Source: Pseudo-nitzschia pungens | Taxonomy: Eukaryota; Bacillariophyta; Bacillariophyceae; Bacillariales; Bacillariaceae | Reading direction: 5' to 3' | Assembly: GCA_037355855.1 (NCBI GenBank) | Contig: CM074761.1 | Coordinates: forward strand, 5,041,346 to 5,105,345 | DNA length: 64,000 nucleotides | Shown: positions 32,159 to 44,254 of the stretch, piece by piece | Layout: each line of letters begins with the position of its first letter | Position numbering within the stretch: position 1 is the stretch's first letter | Translations under genes and position numbers: made by a program | Notes under the pieces: model-generated | Database searches by the model: none | Told to the model about the DNA's origin: nothing | Seen by the model: the letters and a program-made list of their open reading frames with translations, nothing else

Positions 32159-33220
32159 CTAATCCAAAAGAACCCAATGTCGTGGCATTCCTAATGGTTT
32201 CAACTTAGATTCGTACTCTTGTTCCAAAATCCTCTCGTGTTTTTCTGACAAGTGAAGGTCGCCGCTACCGGTCTCTCCCTGTCGAATGTGGTGTTTTCGC
32301 AACACTCCGAGCCACCGCATGAACTTCAAACCAGGATCTTTCTCATCTGCCTCTTTCATTCGTTCAAAACTTGTCAGGTCCAAAATTCGTCCCATGAGTT
32401 CGTTGTTCATGGGGGTATTGACGAATTCGGCTATTCGATGTATAGTTGGTTCCGTGTTTGTCTTCAAGTCTTCGTACCGCACCAGTAAGACATCGGTATC
32501 CGTCCTTTTAGAACGCGCATACCACGAAGCTACGTGGTCGAACCAATTCCCGTTATCAACATTCCCATCCAGCCAATCTTGGACGAATGTATCCCACCCT
32601 TCTTCGAACTCGATATTAGTGGTACCGTAATGGAAGCCCATGCCCCACACTTGATTCCAATGCGATACCATTTGATCCCGAGCATTCCGCATGACGTAGA
32701 TGAATTTGGATTTCCCATTCGGTAAAACAAAGTCCCGACTTGGCCAATGGGACTTGAAACAACGGCGATCGGATGGCCACGAATTCAACTCGTCCATGGA
32801 ATGTCCAAAACCGTCATCTTTCCATCCCAAATCAGGAAGTTCCGGTTGAGGGCAAAACGTCCGTGTCATTTTCTGAAGGTGACCACTGTACTCGGCGGCT
32901 GGATTCCCGTACAAGGCTGCCAAGATGCCGATCGTCCACGTGGTCCCGGACTTGACAAAACTGACAATCCAAACGTCTCTGTCCTTGTGAATGAAGTCGT
33001 CCTGCAGTTCCGCAATGCGGTCGGCACTGTACAAAGCCTGTGCGGGAATGCCACTGCAATTGATGAGACGGAGCGACCCATGTGGCCATGGTTGCTGATC
33101 GGGTGCAGTGAACATGTGTTTAAGCAAAGAAGACATGAGCATTGGCATACAGCCGATCATCACCGCGACTAGAAAGGTAGCAACACTCCAAAAGCGTCGG
33201 GAACAACATGACGTGGGCAT
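32159..33220 (-). CDS. Sulfotransferase, membrane-anchored
   Basis: 353 residues, intronless. An N-terminal hydrophobic helix (WSVATFLVAVMIGCMPMLM, residues 11-29) behind a basic start predicts a type II Golgi/ER membrane protein. The catalytic domain has the 5'-phosphosulfate loop VSFVKSGTTW (Lys90-Trp95) and the 3'-phosphate motif FIYVMRNARDQMVSHW, plus a C-terminal GETGSGD/HLS segment similar to the RKGxxGDWK region of cytosolic-type sulfotransferases. It would transfer sulfate from PAPS to a hydroxyl group of a small molecule or glycan. The acceptor cannot be read from sequence. It converges with the DUF1995 gene, 87 bases apart. Confidence 0.88.
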   Translation of the reverse strand: MPTSCCSRRFWSVATFLVAVMIGCMPMLMSSLLKHMFTAPDQQPWPHGSLRLINCSGIPAQALYSADRIAELQDDFIHKDRDVWIVSFVKSGTTWTIGILAALYGNPAAEYSGHLQKMTRTFCPQPELPDLGWKDDGFGHSMDELNSWPSDRRCFKSHWPSRDFVLPNGKSKFIYVMRNARDQMVSHWNQVWGMGFHYGTTNIEFEEGWDTFVQDWLDGNVDNGNWFDHVASWYARSKRTDTDVLLVRYEDLKTNTEPTIHRIAEFVNTPMNNELMGRILDLTSFERMKEADEKDPGLKFMRWLGVLRKHHIRQGETGSGDLHLSEKHERILEQEYESKLKPLGMPRHWVLLD

Positions 33221-34229
33221 GACGCGGCGAAAATTTTGAGTCGAGATAATTGTTGCCTAGGATGCATGTATCCTATGCATTGATGTCGTATTCGAACAAA
33301 TATCCTGGATAATCGAATACTCTAATTTTCCAGGTAGTACGGTAGTTTGGAATACAGCGTATCTTTTTGTTGATGTGCTGTCTCACTATTGTAATGAGAC
33401 TAAGCATAAAAAATACTTCGTACTTCGTAATAATGTACTTCGTAGTAGTAGTAACCTTACTGTAATAATTATTTCGTTCGTTGGTGGTAGGATTAAGACT
33501 TACTGTACCGTAGTTAGGAATACAGAACGATAATGCTTACTTCGTACTTCGTAGAAGCGACTAACCTTAAGGTATGAAAGCAAAAGGCAATTCCAGGAGA
33601 AGAGGAAAAGTGTCATAAAGACACTATTGTGAGTAAGCTTACAAAAATTGTACTAAGGCTAACCTTACTCATTGTTCTTGTGCCGGTGCTCGTATGTGAC
33701 TAAGAACAAGCTAACTGTAAGGTACCGGTAGGGTTAAAACCTTACTTTCAAAATGAAAATGGAGGTTGACGGAGAATGAATCAATATCTCTTCCCACCAC
33801 ACGAATGTACTGGTAACTTACCGTACTCGTACCATTATTCACAATTTTTCGGTAGGTATTTGAGTAAGGTTACCGGTATGTAAGTGAAGATTTGAACGTA
33901 CTGGTAGGCATAACTTACCAGTGAATCTTACTGTCACAGATTCGATTGAGATGATTGGTGATTCGTTCATTCATTCTCTCTGCGCATCTTTTTTATCAGT
34001 AACGCGCGCAAATCGAAACGTGCTCAAGAGTTACGTAAGCAAGACGATGCCATCCACACACATCGGATAGAAGGAGAGAGAAACCAAATTTTCACACCTG
34101 AAAAGTTGACTAGGCGGTTCAACAAACTGAATTGCATCCCAGCATACAAAGACATCAATCAAGGAACCAGGACAACTGTAAACGTTTCAACGAAAAAAGG
34201 ATTCTATTGCAGAAGAAACTAAAGACAAG
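33221..34229. other. Divergent spacer rich in GTAC words
   Basis: 5' flanks of sulfotransferase and threonine synthase. Dense TACTTCGTA, GTAACCTTAC and GGTACCGGTA words occur at 33415-33580 and 33720-33930. No gene is seen. Confidence 0.5.
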
Positions 34230-35752
34230 ATGGCATCTGTAACATACTCATCCACCCGTGGCGGTCAACACAATCTCGATTTCCGGACCGTCGTCATGAC
34301 GGGTCTGGCTCACGATCGAGGACTTTTCGTACCAGATACCTTTCCCACTGTTGAGCAGGATGAACTCGAGAGCTGGAGATCGCTGGACTACCCAAGCGTT
34401 GCTGTTAACGTCATTTCAAAATTCGTAAAAGAGGATCAAGTGCCCGCAGATAAGTTAGAGGATATTGTCAGAAGATCATGTGCTGCATTTCGGCATGAAG
34501 AAGTAACGCCTGTCATCAGTGTCGCAGGACACAAAGTTTTGGTAAGTTGCCAATTTTGAGACGAACAGGGGTCTCTTTCCGTTCCCCCAAAACGATTCGC
34601 TCTGATGCAACATCCTATCTCTCGTTGCAGGAACTTTTCCACGGACCCACTTTTGCCTTCAAGGACGTGGCTCTTCAAATGCTTGGAAACTTTTTCGAGT
34701 ATTTCTTGGAGACTGGATCGAATGACGGTCGGCTTGCCGTTCTTGGTGCGACATCCGGAGATACAGGATCAGCTGCTATTTACGGTCTTCGTGGGAAAAA
34801 GGGAGTCGATTGCGTTATTCTCTTTCCCAAAGGAAGAGTTTCCCCCATCCAGGAACGACAAATGACAACTGTTCAGGATGACAACATTCACTGTGTTGCG
34901 ATCGAAGGGACATTCGATGATTGCCAAGATCTTGTCAAGGCTAGTTTCAATTCCCCCGAATTCAGGGACCGCGTTAAGCTCGGAGCAGTGAACTCCATCA
35001 ACTGGTGTCGTGTGTTGGCTCAAATTACCTACTACTTCTGGAGTTATCTTCGAGTTACCGATAACGAGGACCTCAAAGACGCAAAGGTTGGCTATTCTGT
35101 TCCTACCGGAAACTTTGGTGACATTTTGGCTGGATTTTATGCAAAGCAAATTGGTCTCCCAGTTGGAAAACTCATCGTAGCAACTAACGAGAACGACATC
35201 CTTCATCGATTCTTCACGAAAGGGGAGTACCACCGTGAACCGATCAATAAGACAATTTCACCTTCCATGGATATTTGCGTTTCCAGCAACTTTGAGCGGT
35301 ATCTTTTCTTCTTGGCAGGAAATGATTCCGCCAAACTCGCGCAGTGGATGTCCACATTCGAGGAAACGAAGAAACTCACAATTGAAGGGGAATTATTGGA
35401 AAAGGCACAGAGCGACTTTGGCTCGGCCCGGGCCGATACGAGCATGACTTTGGACATTATTCGGGAATATAATGAAAAACACAACTATGTGATGTGCCCG
35501 CATACTGCGGTGGGTGTTAGTGCCATACATCAAACTAATGATGTCGACGAAACCATGGTGTGCTTGGCTACAGCTCACGAAGGAAAGTTCCCAGCTGCTG
35601 TGAACCAGGCAATTGACCCTCTCCCAACACCCCCAGAACAACTCGCATGTCTTCTTGACCTACCAACACGCCTTTCTGAATGCGCCAATGACTTGCAACA
35701 AGTTCATGACTTTGTTGAAAAAAGAATCGAAGAAAGAATGGCGAAAGCTTAA
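34230..35752 (+). CDS. Threonine synthase (fungal/Thr4-like type)
   Basis: Two exons, 34230-34541 and 34631-35752, with an 89-nt GT-AG intron (GTAAGT...TTGCAG) in phase 0, give 477 residues. The N-terminus YSSTRGGQHNLDFRTVVMTG and the GLFVP motif are classic for the family. The second exon starts ELFHGPTFAFKDVALQMLGN, with Lys115 as the pyridoxal-phosphate lysine; GATSGDTGSAA and VPTGNFGDILAGFYA form the phosphate-binding and active-site loops. The enzyme converts O-phosphohomoserine to threonine. The protein resembles the longer Thr4-type rather than the plant plastid SAM-activated type, and it has no obvious targeting peptide. Confidence 0.94.
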
Positions 35753-36162
35753 CGAAACACATTTCGTTGGTCCGAACTGAGTCGTTTCAGTACGCCAAGG
35801 ACTTGCTAAAACGATCACAGACTGTTTCATCCGCTCTCTACAATAGCTTAAATTTACATAGAACTTTCTACGACGATTCCATTCAATTGATTTTTGCAGA
35901 CAACAAAATCCCTGGATTAAGCCATGAGTAGCACGGTGTGACTGATGGTTGCTACGAAAGTCGATCGTTTTTCATCGTTCGAATTCATCAAAGCGTTCTT
36001 CTCTGTCTAAAATTGATTCGACGCGGTCTGGAGTTCCATTTACGCAGTAAATATTTGGAAGGTTGCCAAAGAAAAAAAACTGGCTTCTAATTCATAGTAC
36101 AGCACTCAGAAGAATAGTCCCGCAAATGGTTGACTCATTACTTCGAGATATTAATTATAAAT
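35753..36162. other. Convergent spacer
   Basis: 3' flanks of threonine synthase and the FAM13-motif gene; no feature recognised. Confidence 0.4.
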
Positions 36163-39100
36163 CTATCGTTCTCCTCTTTGGAGGGCAGCAATGGCCCTTT
36201 TGATTTCTTTGTATCGACGATACTGAGCTGCAACGGGTCGAATATCTGCGAAGCTTTGGACCTGTCGCTGGTGCTCTCTGAAGAAGTCTCTTTCAAATGA
36301 TCTAAGCATCTGATGAAGTCTTCCCTTTTCGGCCTTGAGAGTAGCCAGATCCTGACCAGGCATTGCCGATCCACTTTGGTTTCGGCGTCCACTGACGTTC
36401 GTTTTCCTGCCAGTTGATTCATCACTGTCTGAGCCTACTGGTGAGACAGCTGACCTATGAGTTGCGATGGGACTATTCGTACTAGGTCCAGGAGATGTGG
36501 TTGGCGACGACAAACGTCTTCCTTCTTGTTCCATTTCGCTGATGAGAGCTTTCAAGGCGTTGTATCTTTCGTAAAGGTGACGAATCGGCTCCTTTTCCGC
36601 TTTAACTGGCATGCGTCCATTTCGCCTTGCAAAACTCATATCGTACTGTTTCAACTGTTGTTTGAGTTCGCGCTTCTGTGCCTGCAACTCCGTCAACGAT
36701 AGGTTAGACAGATCATTCGAAGGTTCTGGAGCCTGCGATCGGCACTGGAGAAGCAGCGGGTCTAGGGATGGGTGAAGTAGACGTAAAATCGCTACCCCCA
36801 CTTCCGCGCCTAACAATCTGATCTCCCCACTGTGGTGCAAGAGTTGCATTAGGCCCCTGCACCTGCATATCCAAACTGGGGCTGCCTCTCGCAGCGTTGG
36901 ACAAAACGCCATCTTGTCTGCGATCACCAATTTCGGCTGGAATACTGAGTTCATCAAGCATTGAGTTTTGGCTCTGAGTCGCATCGTTTCGCTGATGCAA
37001 AGCCACGCCTCCCTGCCCTCTTCATCACCACCTTCGATATCTGGGGATTGTTGCTTCTCAGCAACATCCATCGCGTACTCGCACCCCGAATAAGCGCTTG
37101 TATTCTACAGGCTGCGTCGGCACGGATAGCTCTCTTCCATTCCCTGTATTGGGCGTAGGTTGTCGCAAGCGGTGCTCGCTCCGCGGCCCCCTTGGGAGGT
37201 CGTCCATGCAGCTGGATAAAGGCATCTTCGAACCGAGTGATCTGCGCTCTCAGAGCGCGGCACGCAGCTACGGTTCGCTTGCGTTCGGCAGCGGTCGACG
37301 TCAGCATTCGATAATGCGAGGGCTGGGAACCAGAACTCGACATCCCGGACAAACTCGTCATGGCAGAAGACCCCGAAGAGGCCGAAGACATCGGTCTGTG
37401 GGGTGCGCCATCCGATGCGGTACTAACCCCAACAGGTGGAGGTGAAAGTGGTGCACGATCCCTTTCCCCTCCAAACTGAGGGTGCACGGGTGATGACGAC
37501 GAGGTGATGTTGTCCGTAAAATTGGATATCGAGTCCTTGCCAATGGTAAGTCGTTGCAATGCTCTTGTTTCGCTTCGGTGATAGGGGTAATGACGGAGCC
37601 GTTGCATGAATTGCCGTCGAACTATTATCGGGAGCCATATCTTTGTGCTTCGGTGGTGTGGGAGATCGAGGAGGCGTTTGCTCCGACGGTGGGAAAAGAT
37701 TCGATGACGCTTGCGAAAATTGATCGACGGACATGCGCCCATCCAAATCTCTGTTCGGCGGCGGAGGGGACAACGGTATTGTTTGGTTGGAGGACCCGGT
37801 TGGAATCGGACTTCTGGTTCGCTCGCGTTGAGCATCTGTGCTCGCCGCGAAATTGGAAGAGTGCGCGCCGCTTCCGTCGCTCGGTTCCACCCCAAAGTTG
37901 GGAAGGGGGTGCTGAATCTTCGGGTTTGGTTGTCGCAACGGACTCAGTGGAGACGGAGCGGGATTTTTGGGACTGTTTTCACCGCTCGATGCGGCTTGGA
38001 GAAAAACGCTCGGTCGCTTGCCCGCGGATCGCGAGCGGCTGAACGATGCGGACGACAAGGCGGCTTCCTTCGAAACGACTACTCGCGACCAGTCCATCGA
38101 GATGATGTTCGATATCGATACCCGGATGTGTCGATCGACCTCGATGACTTCCCACTCCGCGAGTGGTTCTTTCGTGCCCTTCGATGGATCCTTTCCGCTC
38201 TTGTATTTGTTGGACCTCCACGCATTGTTTCCGTGACCCAACTCGAACATCAAGCCGTATCCCGGATGCGAACTCAGGTTCCTCAGCTGCATCGCTACCG
38301 TGTTCAGTGTTTCCGCTCTCTTCGTGTCCGCGAGCAGCAACTGGCCGCGATCGTACCACGCCTTCGAAAAGACGTCCAGCGCGGAATCGAAAATCAGCTC
38401 CGCGGCGGCCAGAATCGGCTCCATGTCGTTCTGGTGCTTCAAGCACCACATCGCGCCCCGCGGCGGCCGTATCAACGAGGGAGCGACGCGCTGGACGAAT
38501 CTTCGCTGGTACCGCGGGGTCCCGCACATGCGCCGTAATTTCGCGAGCGCAATGATGACGTCCCCGGAGGGTTGTTCCAGCGACGATATCAACAGGGGCG
38601 TCAACGCTCCCATGATCTGCGCCCGTTTTCCGCGAGTCCCACCGCTGGAACCGGGCGAAGAATCATTTGTCGGAGAGGTGATTATATCGTTGTTGATTTC
38701 GAGCAACGCGATTCCGGCGGCAATGATGCCGTCGTAACACTTCGCCATTCCTTCGATGCTCTCCAGTTTGTTCATTTCTAGGCTCTCGATCACCAGGGCC
38801 GCGGCCAGGGACGGCGTCATGTTCGGTTCGAACCTGGAAACACTCGCGATAGCGAGCTGCTGCTGATCGTCCTCGTCCGCATCCTTATCGTTCCAGTCGC
38901 TGCTCAGTGGCGCAATGTCACCGCGTTTCTCCTTCAGCTGCCGTCTCTGGAGCCGTTGCGAACGTTTCAAGGTGCCGGGCCAGCAACATCACCTCTCGCT
39001 GCTTGCTTCGCTTGAGTTCCTGGTTCAGGTAGGCGCGAACGGTCATCGTGTCCTGGGCCGTGATCGAGTCAAAGTATCGGATTTTCCTCCGGTTGAACGG

Positions 39101-40055
39101 GCAGTTTGCCCAGGCCTCCCGAGCCGCCACCGATCGGTCCGGTTACCGAATTGGCCAGGACGGATTCGTCTCCGAGCGGGGTGTAGAGAGGCTCCACCAG
39201 ATTCGCGTACTTCTTTTCTTCGTCGAGGTTATTGCGTTGGAGTTGCGAGCCGTCGAAATCGACCAGGAGTTCCTTGGGGTCTATCAGGATCGTCGTCAGT
39301 CACCGCTGCTGGCCTCTTCGTCGCTTTCTCCGTCGTACGCATTGGTGTTGATCAAAACGTCCTCCTCCAGCGCGGGATACAGATTTTCCAGCGTTTCGGA
39401 CCCTACCATTTTGTCCACTCCGAAATATCCACCGACATCGGGAGTAGCATAGGCTTTGACCGGAGCTGCTTCTGCGCGCCGACCCCGAGGATGACGTCGA
39501 CACTCGTTTGCTGCTGTTGCTGCTGCTGCTACCGCCGCCGCTACCGCTACCGCTGCCGGACCGATTTTTGTTCCTCAGGGCCGTTTTCAATTCTCTCCGC
39601 GCTCTGCCCGGTGGACAGAGTCCGATTTGCGTGCGGGCTCCCATTCGAATCGCGTTCTGACAACACAGCAGAGCCAAGCGCGCCGCGTGACACGGTTTTC
39701 CGGAAGAGGAAGCCGGATCGTTGTTGGTGTTGGCATTCGTGTTGGCATTCGTTTGGGTGTTCTGGGACGTGTTGATTGATGACATGTTGTTGTTGTTGTT
39801 GTTGTTGTTGTTGCTGTTGGTCGTCGAGTCATTGGACTGAGCGAGGGAAGCCATTGCCGAAGGATTGGCAGCGCCTTCCGAGTTGCTGCTGCTGCTGCTC
39901 CCTTTGCCGGAAGCAAATCCTCCCTCGGAGCGTGGACGCCTGAGAGCGGCGGCTTTGGATCGCAGTTGGGCGTGCGTTCCTGCCCTTGCCGTTGTCGTTG
40001 TCGTTGCCGTTGTCGTCGATGCAGATTTTGCTGTGGATGCTCCTCCGGACATCAT
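36163..40055 (-). CDS. Large FAM13-motif protein, reading frame broken at six or more places
   Basis: One long gene spread over several frames. From the N-terminus: Ser/Thr/Asn-rich low complexity with poly-Asn; [57 protein letters not shown]; a helical, ARM-like region ([54 protein letters not shown]); a Ser/Pro-rich linker; then three FAM13-type helical modules ([59 protein letters not shown]), each ending in a YxxYxxxKxxI segment, with an IQ-like motif ([13 protein letters not shown]) after the first. Frame changes occur near 39470, 39300, 39115, 38970, 37565, 37010 and 36730, mostly explained by one extra base. No single span codes for the whole protein. Assembly errors or decay are both possible; function unknown. 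Confidence 0.6.
39776..39820. repeat. Trinucleotide runs coding for poly-Asn and poly-Ser
   Basis: GTTGTTGTT... runs (poly-Asn on the minus strand) inside the N-terminus of the FAM13-motif gene; related GCTGCTG and TACCGC triplet runs (poly-Ser/Gly) lie at about 39510-39560. Confidence 0.8.
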
Positions 40056-41022
40056 CTTGCATCGGAAAAGGCGCGGCGACGGGGGTGGGGGACTGGACTA
40101 ACTCGGATGATTCGGACTCGGACAAAACCTGCGGGACACCGGGGTCATACAACGCCGGGAGAGACTGCCGTGGTGCGCTCGCTGCTTCCGCTTCTATTTC
40201 AATTGGGTTATTATCGTCTGATGAGACACTGCGCAACACAATACAACGCAACGCAACGCAACAAATCCGTCACGCTGAAGAACTTGCACGGCGTTGTCGC
40301 GAGCCTCGAAGACAGAAGAAGGTGATGATGAAATATCCGACCTCGAACAGCGACTCACTCACTCACTTCGTGCAAACAACACAGCATTATTATTCTTCCT
40401 TCGAAACGAGTATGTTTGGAACGTTATTACCGTAAATTACTGTACCGGTAGATAGTAGTTTACGCCAGTACGATTACGTTACTAATACTGTATAGCACGG
40501 ATGTTCTCGGGAGCGTGCACGCAAAACGAAGTCAACGCATTCCATTGTTCTCTTCCCGTACGTATCGAAACAAAGCGTGTGTGTACAGCGAAAGACTAGG
40601 GCTATTTAACCTGCGACCACGGCTGGCTCTTCGAGTACTTTAAGTTTCATACTCATAAGAAACATAAGAAACAAAATACATTACGAGGGAAAAGTATTGC
40701 ATAATAGTGTTTATTCATACTTGTATATGATTTCATTCACGAGCCATAAATAACGGAAATTTTCTTTAATTTTACTATTTTTAGTTCGTCTTTACTTCCG
40801 AATCGATAAGGCTAGGGTTACTTCAAGTACTATTCTAGACCTTCAACAGAATTTACCTCCTACCAGATTACTTCTTGCAGCGAAAGTATCATCGTAATTA
40901 GACAGTCTTGCCTCGATCGCTCCATTCGGCCGACTAGAGTACTCAGGAATCTCCATCGCCTCCAACGCGTCTATCCCCGTGTCATCCTATTGTGTAAATA
41001 TAGAGTAGAAACACCTTGCACC
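40056..41022. other. Divergent spacer
   Basis: 5' flanks of the FAM13-motif gene and of ribosomal protein eL6. An (ACGCA)n run occurs near 40228-40262. Minus-strand open sequence extends to 40251 but the better start for the FAM13-motif gene is the ATG at 40055. No other gene is seen. Confidence 0.45.
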
Positions 41023-41810
41023 ATGACTGCTACGCCTCGTTACTACCCTGCCGAAGATGTCAAGGCATCCAAGCCTGCACACCGGGTAAAGCAGAACGTA
41101 AGTACGACGACGATGGTAAACGAGATTGGATTGCGGATTGCGGATTGCGGATTGCGAATGGGATGGGATGGGATGTCATGTGGTGGGGCGCCCCGGGGAC
41201 GATGCCTCCGACGCGGTGCGGATGGAAAGAAATCGATCGAATCTCACGTTTGTTCCCCTGCTTGCTTCCGGATGATGCGATGCCTCGCGACGACGTTGAT
41301 GATGACGACGATGATAACGATTGCGAATGATGATGATTACTGATTGCGACGCAGCCCCCGAGAATTCGCAAATCCATCACCCCCGGAACCGTGCTAATTC
41401 TCCTCGCCGGACGATTCCGGGGAAAGCGCGTGGTTTGTCTGAAGGCCCTCGAATCCGGTCTTCTCCTCGTTTCGGGGCCCTACAAAATCAACGGAGTCCC
41501 TCTCCGCCGCGTGAACCAAGCGTACGTCATTGCCACTTCGTCAAAGGTCGATGTTTCGAGCGTCGACGTTGCCTCCATCGACGACGAGTACTTTGCCCGA
41601 TCGAAGGAATCTTCCACGGAGGGAGAGGAGGAATTTTTCATGGGAGACGCACCGAAGGCAGCCGTTGTCAGTGACCAGCGCAAGGCCGACCAAAAGAAGG
41701 TGGACGACGCCCTTCTCAAGGCCGTCGGCGCCGTCGATATGATGGAGGCCTACCTCGCCGCGCAATTCACCCTGAGCTCCAGCGACAAGCCGCACCTGAT
41801 GAAATTCTAA
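41023..41810 (+). CDS. Ribosomal protein eL6 (60S L6)
   Basis: Two exons, 41023-41097 and 41355-41810, with a 257-nt intron (GTAAGT...CGCAG) in phase 0, give 176 residues, the length of short eL6 proteins such as the yeast one. Exon 1 encodes MTATPRYYPAEDVKASKPAH; exon 2 begins PPRIRKSITPGTVLILLAGR and continues GKRVVCLKALESGLLLVSGP and RRVNQAYVIATSSKVDVS, the family core. The C-terminal helix ends DKPHLMKF. The intron contains a GGATTGC tandem run (41128-41157) and GATGAC-rich stretches. It is a structural component of the large cytosolic ribosomal subunit. Confidence 0.95.
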
Positions 41811-42999
41811 ATAGTCGCGATTATCACATCTCTCATTCGCATTCGGGGTGCCTCTCGCCTTTTCGAGAGCGCCGCCTCACTCACTCAGTATATAGTAAAA
41901 TTCCCCCCCCCCCTCTTCTTCAGCTATCGGTTCTTTATGATAGAGGAGAGTGCATGCTTTTTCGTGCGATGCTCTGTAGCGAACGAACGCGAGGCGGTGT
42001 TCCGTCGAAGTCACAGAAAGTGGGGTATTTTATTTTGTAGTACTAGTTGTTCGAAGCGGTCTTCTTCTCGAAATGGCCCGGAATGATTGAGATCGGTTAC
42101 TCCCAACTAAAAATGTGCACTTGGTGATGTCTTTCGGTTGTGAGTGATTTCCTCCTAGAAATCCACAACAAAAATACTTTTCGTCTAGTTAGTACAACAA
42201 AGAGTGGCACATGTCAGCATGTTGGATTTGTGATTATTATCATGATTATTACGTAGTATTTGTGTTTGGGTATGGTTTTGCTCGATTTACCCTTGCGATT
42301 GCATTCAGGGTTGGAAGCCAACAACATCATTGTGATCCAATCGATGTCCCGCCAAATAACTCAAAATAGGCTTCGATGCGAATGCTTGATGATGATAAAT
42401 TATCCGCAGCGAATTGCTGGAGTTCCGCGAAGCAACTCTTAAAGAATTTAGTGGCTGGCTGGCTGGCTGTAAGTCGAACAAAGGTGTGCCGAGATGGGCG
42501 CAAGCGAGAAGGAAGGACTTGTATTGGATTGAGAGGTATCAAACGATGGGTAAGGGACAGGGTATACCGCCCCCCCCCTGCCTTACGCCAAACTGTCTTT
42601 TTGGAAGTGTGCCACCGTCAACCTTTTGAAAGAAAGGGTAAATCTCGGTTGCCATGAATCTGGGAGAGTAATCTTTTATTATTTCCATGACCCAAAACCA
42701 AGAAGTGTTACAATATCAACAATGCTTTCTAAGTAAGTGGTGGAACCATAATGCGTGGTCAGTGATACGAACCATTTCAGGTCGAACCCTCTAACACTAC
42801 GTCAGGTACGTATCGTCCTGAGAAACAAATTCGTGTTCGGGTTGTACTATGATAGTATCAAGAATTAGTTGCTTCTTCTAGTTATTCGGTTAGTGTGTTT
42901 TCACAATTACACAAGCCACAAAAAATGGGAGGACTTAATGATACAAATTTGTTCGGTGGTTCCTTGTCAGCCGTCATAGGTCTAGCAAGAAAAATCTTT
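41811..42999. other. Convergent spacer
   Basis: 3' flanks of eL6 and the Cys-rich paralogue A. It holds a poly-C run (41902-41913), a (GGCT)n run near 42452-42467 and a CCCCCCCC run near 42572. No gene is supported. Confidence 0.5.
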
Positions 43000-44254
43000 T
43001 TATGCCAAGGCTCCACTAGATTCGGAGAGTCCAACAGTTCCCTTCGTAAGTTTTGAATGAAGCATGCCAGCGTATCCAGCAAGTCCGACAGTTCCAAGGA
43101 TGAAGAAAGTGAGGGCAAACTTCTGTCCTCCAGTAGTTTGGGATCCTCCACCGACAGAGGAACTCTTTCCGTTGACCTACAATTTCTCCAGACTCATCAT
43201 AACTTCCGGCCTTCAACGACTCAACAAAGTCACAGACAACACCTTCTTGTGCGAGCTGGTTCTCGAATCCATCATAGTTGGCGTATCCATTGTCAAATCC
43301 GTTCGTCTTTTCGCACTTGGCAGCAGCTTCGTAAAGTTGTTCACACATTTCAAGGACTTCGGGTTCCTTTTCTTCGGCGTCCTCATCCTCCTCTTCATCT
43401 TCGTTCTCGTCCTCTTCTTCAGGTTGCAGACACGAGACGCAGTCACTAGAGTAAACTGTCTTCAGGAGAGCGTGAGAAAGCTTCATGCTCACACCATCCC
43501 CGTCCATGAGGTAATCATCAACGTCCTTATCAGAGTCTGGGATGTTACATTCTTCGTCGGTAAAGATTCCAATCTTGATCTTCGATCCACTGCTAGCGCA
43601 CATAGGTCCAGCGTAGAGAGCCGACTTGCCATCGTCCTCAGGATCGTAGACCATCTGACACTCGAGGAACTCGGTGGCGTCAATGTATCCATTGTCCTCC
43701 ATGTTCTCGATCTTCATACATTCTTCGTAGCAGCTGTCACAGTCAGAGCCGTAATCTTCGAGTTTACGGCGACGGTCCTCTTGGTCTTCGTCTTCGTCCC
43801 ATTGGCAGTTTTCTTCGCAGGCCTTGCACATATCCTCTTGCATTTCTTGCTGGTAATTTACGGTTGCCTCCAAATATTCCTCGAGGTCAACAATGTATTC
43901 ACCAAAGTTGTAGTTACACGAATCGCAAGCATCGGAGGGACACAATCGGAAAATTACAAATCGCTTTGTAGCGAGAACGGTTTCGGAATCTGCTCCTGCG
44001 AGTTCATCGTCGTATGCCTTGACGAATTGACATTGCTCGAATTTGAGGGAGTAGCCCGAAATGTCAACCACATATTCTTCTTCTTCTCCGTCCTCGAGTT
44101 TACGTCCAAGTTGAGAGTTGGATGTGGCACGAGCGCTTCGCATCAACTTCGACATGTATTTGGTCTTGGCAGAGTTAGCGCTCTTCGCAGGAGCGAAGGG
44201 GTTGGCCGAGACGACAGCTGCGGCAAGCGCAGTAAGGGCGATGGTGAACTTCAT
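43000..44254 (-). CDS. Acidic Cys-rich type I membrane protein, paralogue A; one frameshift near the 3' end
   Basis: About 418 residues if the frame is continuous. Signal peptide MKFTIALTALAAAVVSA; a basic linker; the tripeptide RKL at residues 51-53; an Asp/Glu-rich luminal domain with some 20 cysteines, including ATKRFVIFRLCPSDACDSC, CKACEEN, CDSCYEEC, YAGPMCASSGSKI, SSDCVSC and EMCEQLYEAAAKCE. At about 43177 an extra G (within GTAGGTC) shifts the frame; in the corrected frame the protein continues with a Gly/Ser-rich stretch, a membrane helix (FALTFFILGTVGLAGYAGML) and a short tail ending at the TAA at 43000-43002. Without correction it would end out of frame at 43016. Paralogue B at 45349-46563 shows the same layout, which supports the correction. 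An RxL site after the signal peptide is a known processing motif of diatom biosilica proteins, so a cell-wall role is possible but unproven. Confidence 0.75.

Noticed and set aside
37711..38538. Long plus-strand open frames inside the FAM13-motif locus
   Set aside because: Arg-rich shadows of a GC-rich gene; the minus-strand frames carry the recognisable modules.
38823..38836. GGTTCGAACCTGG as a tRNA T-arm-like box
   Set aside because: Lies inside coding sequence with no A-box or cloverleaf at the required distance.
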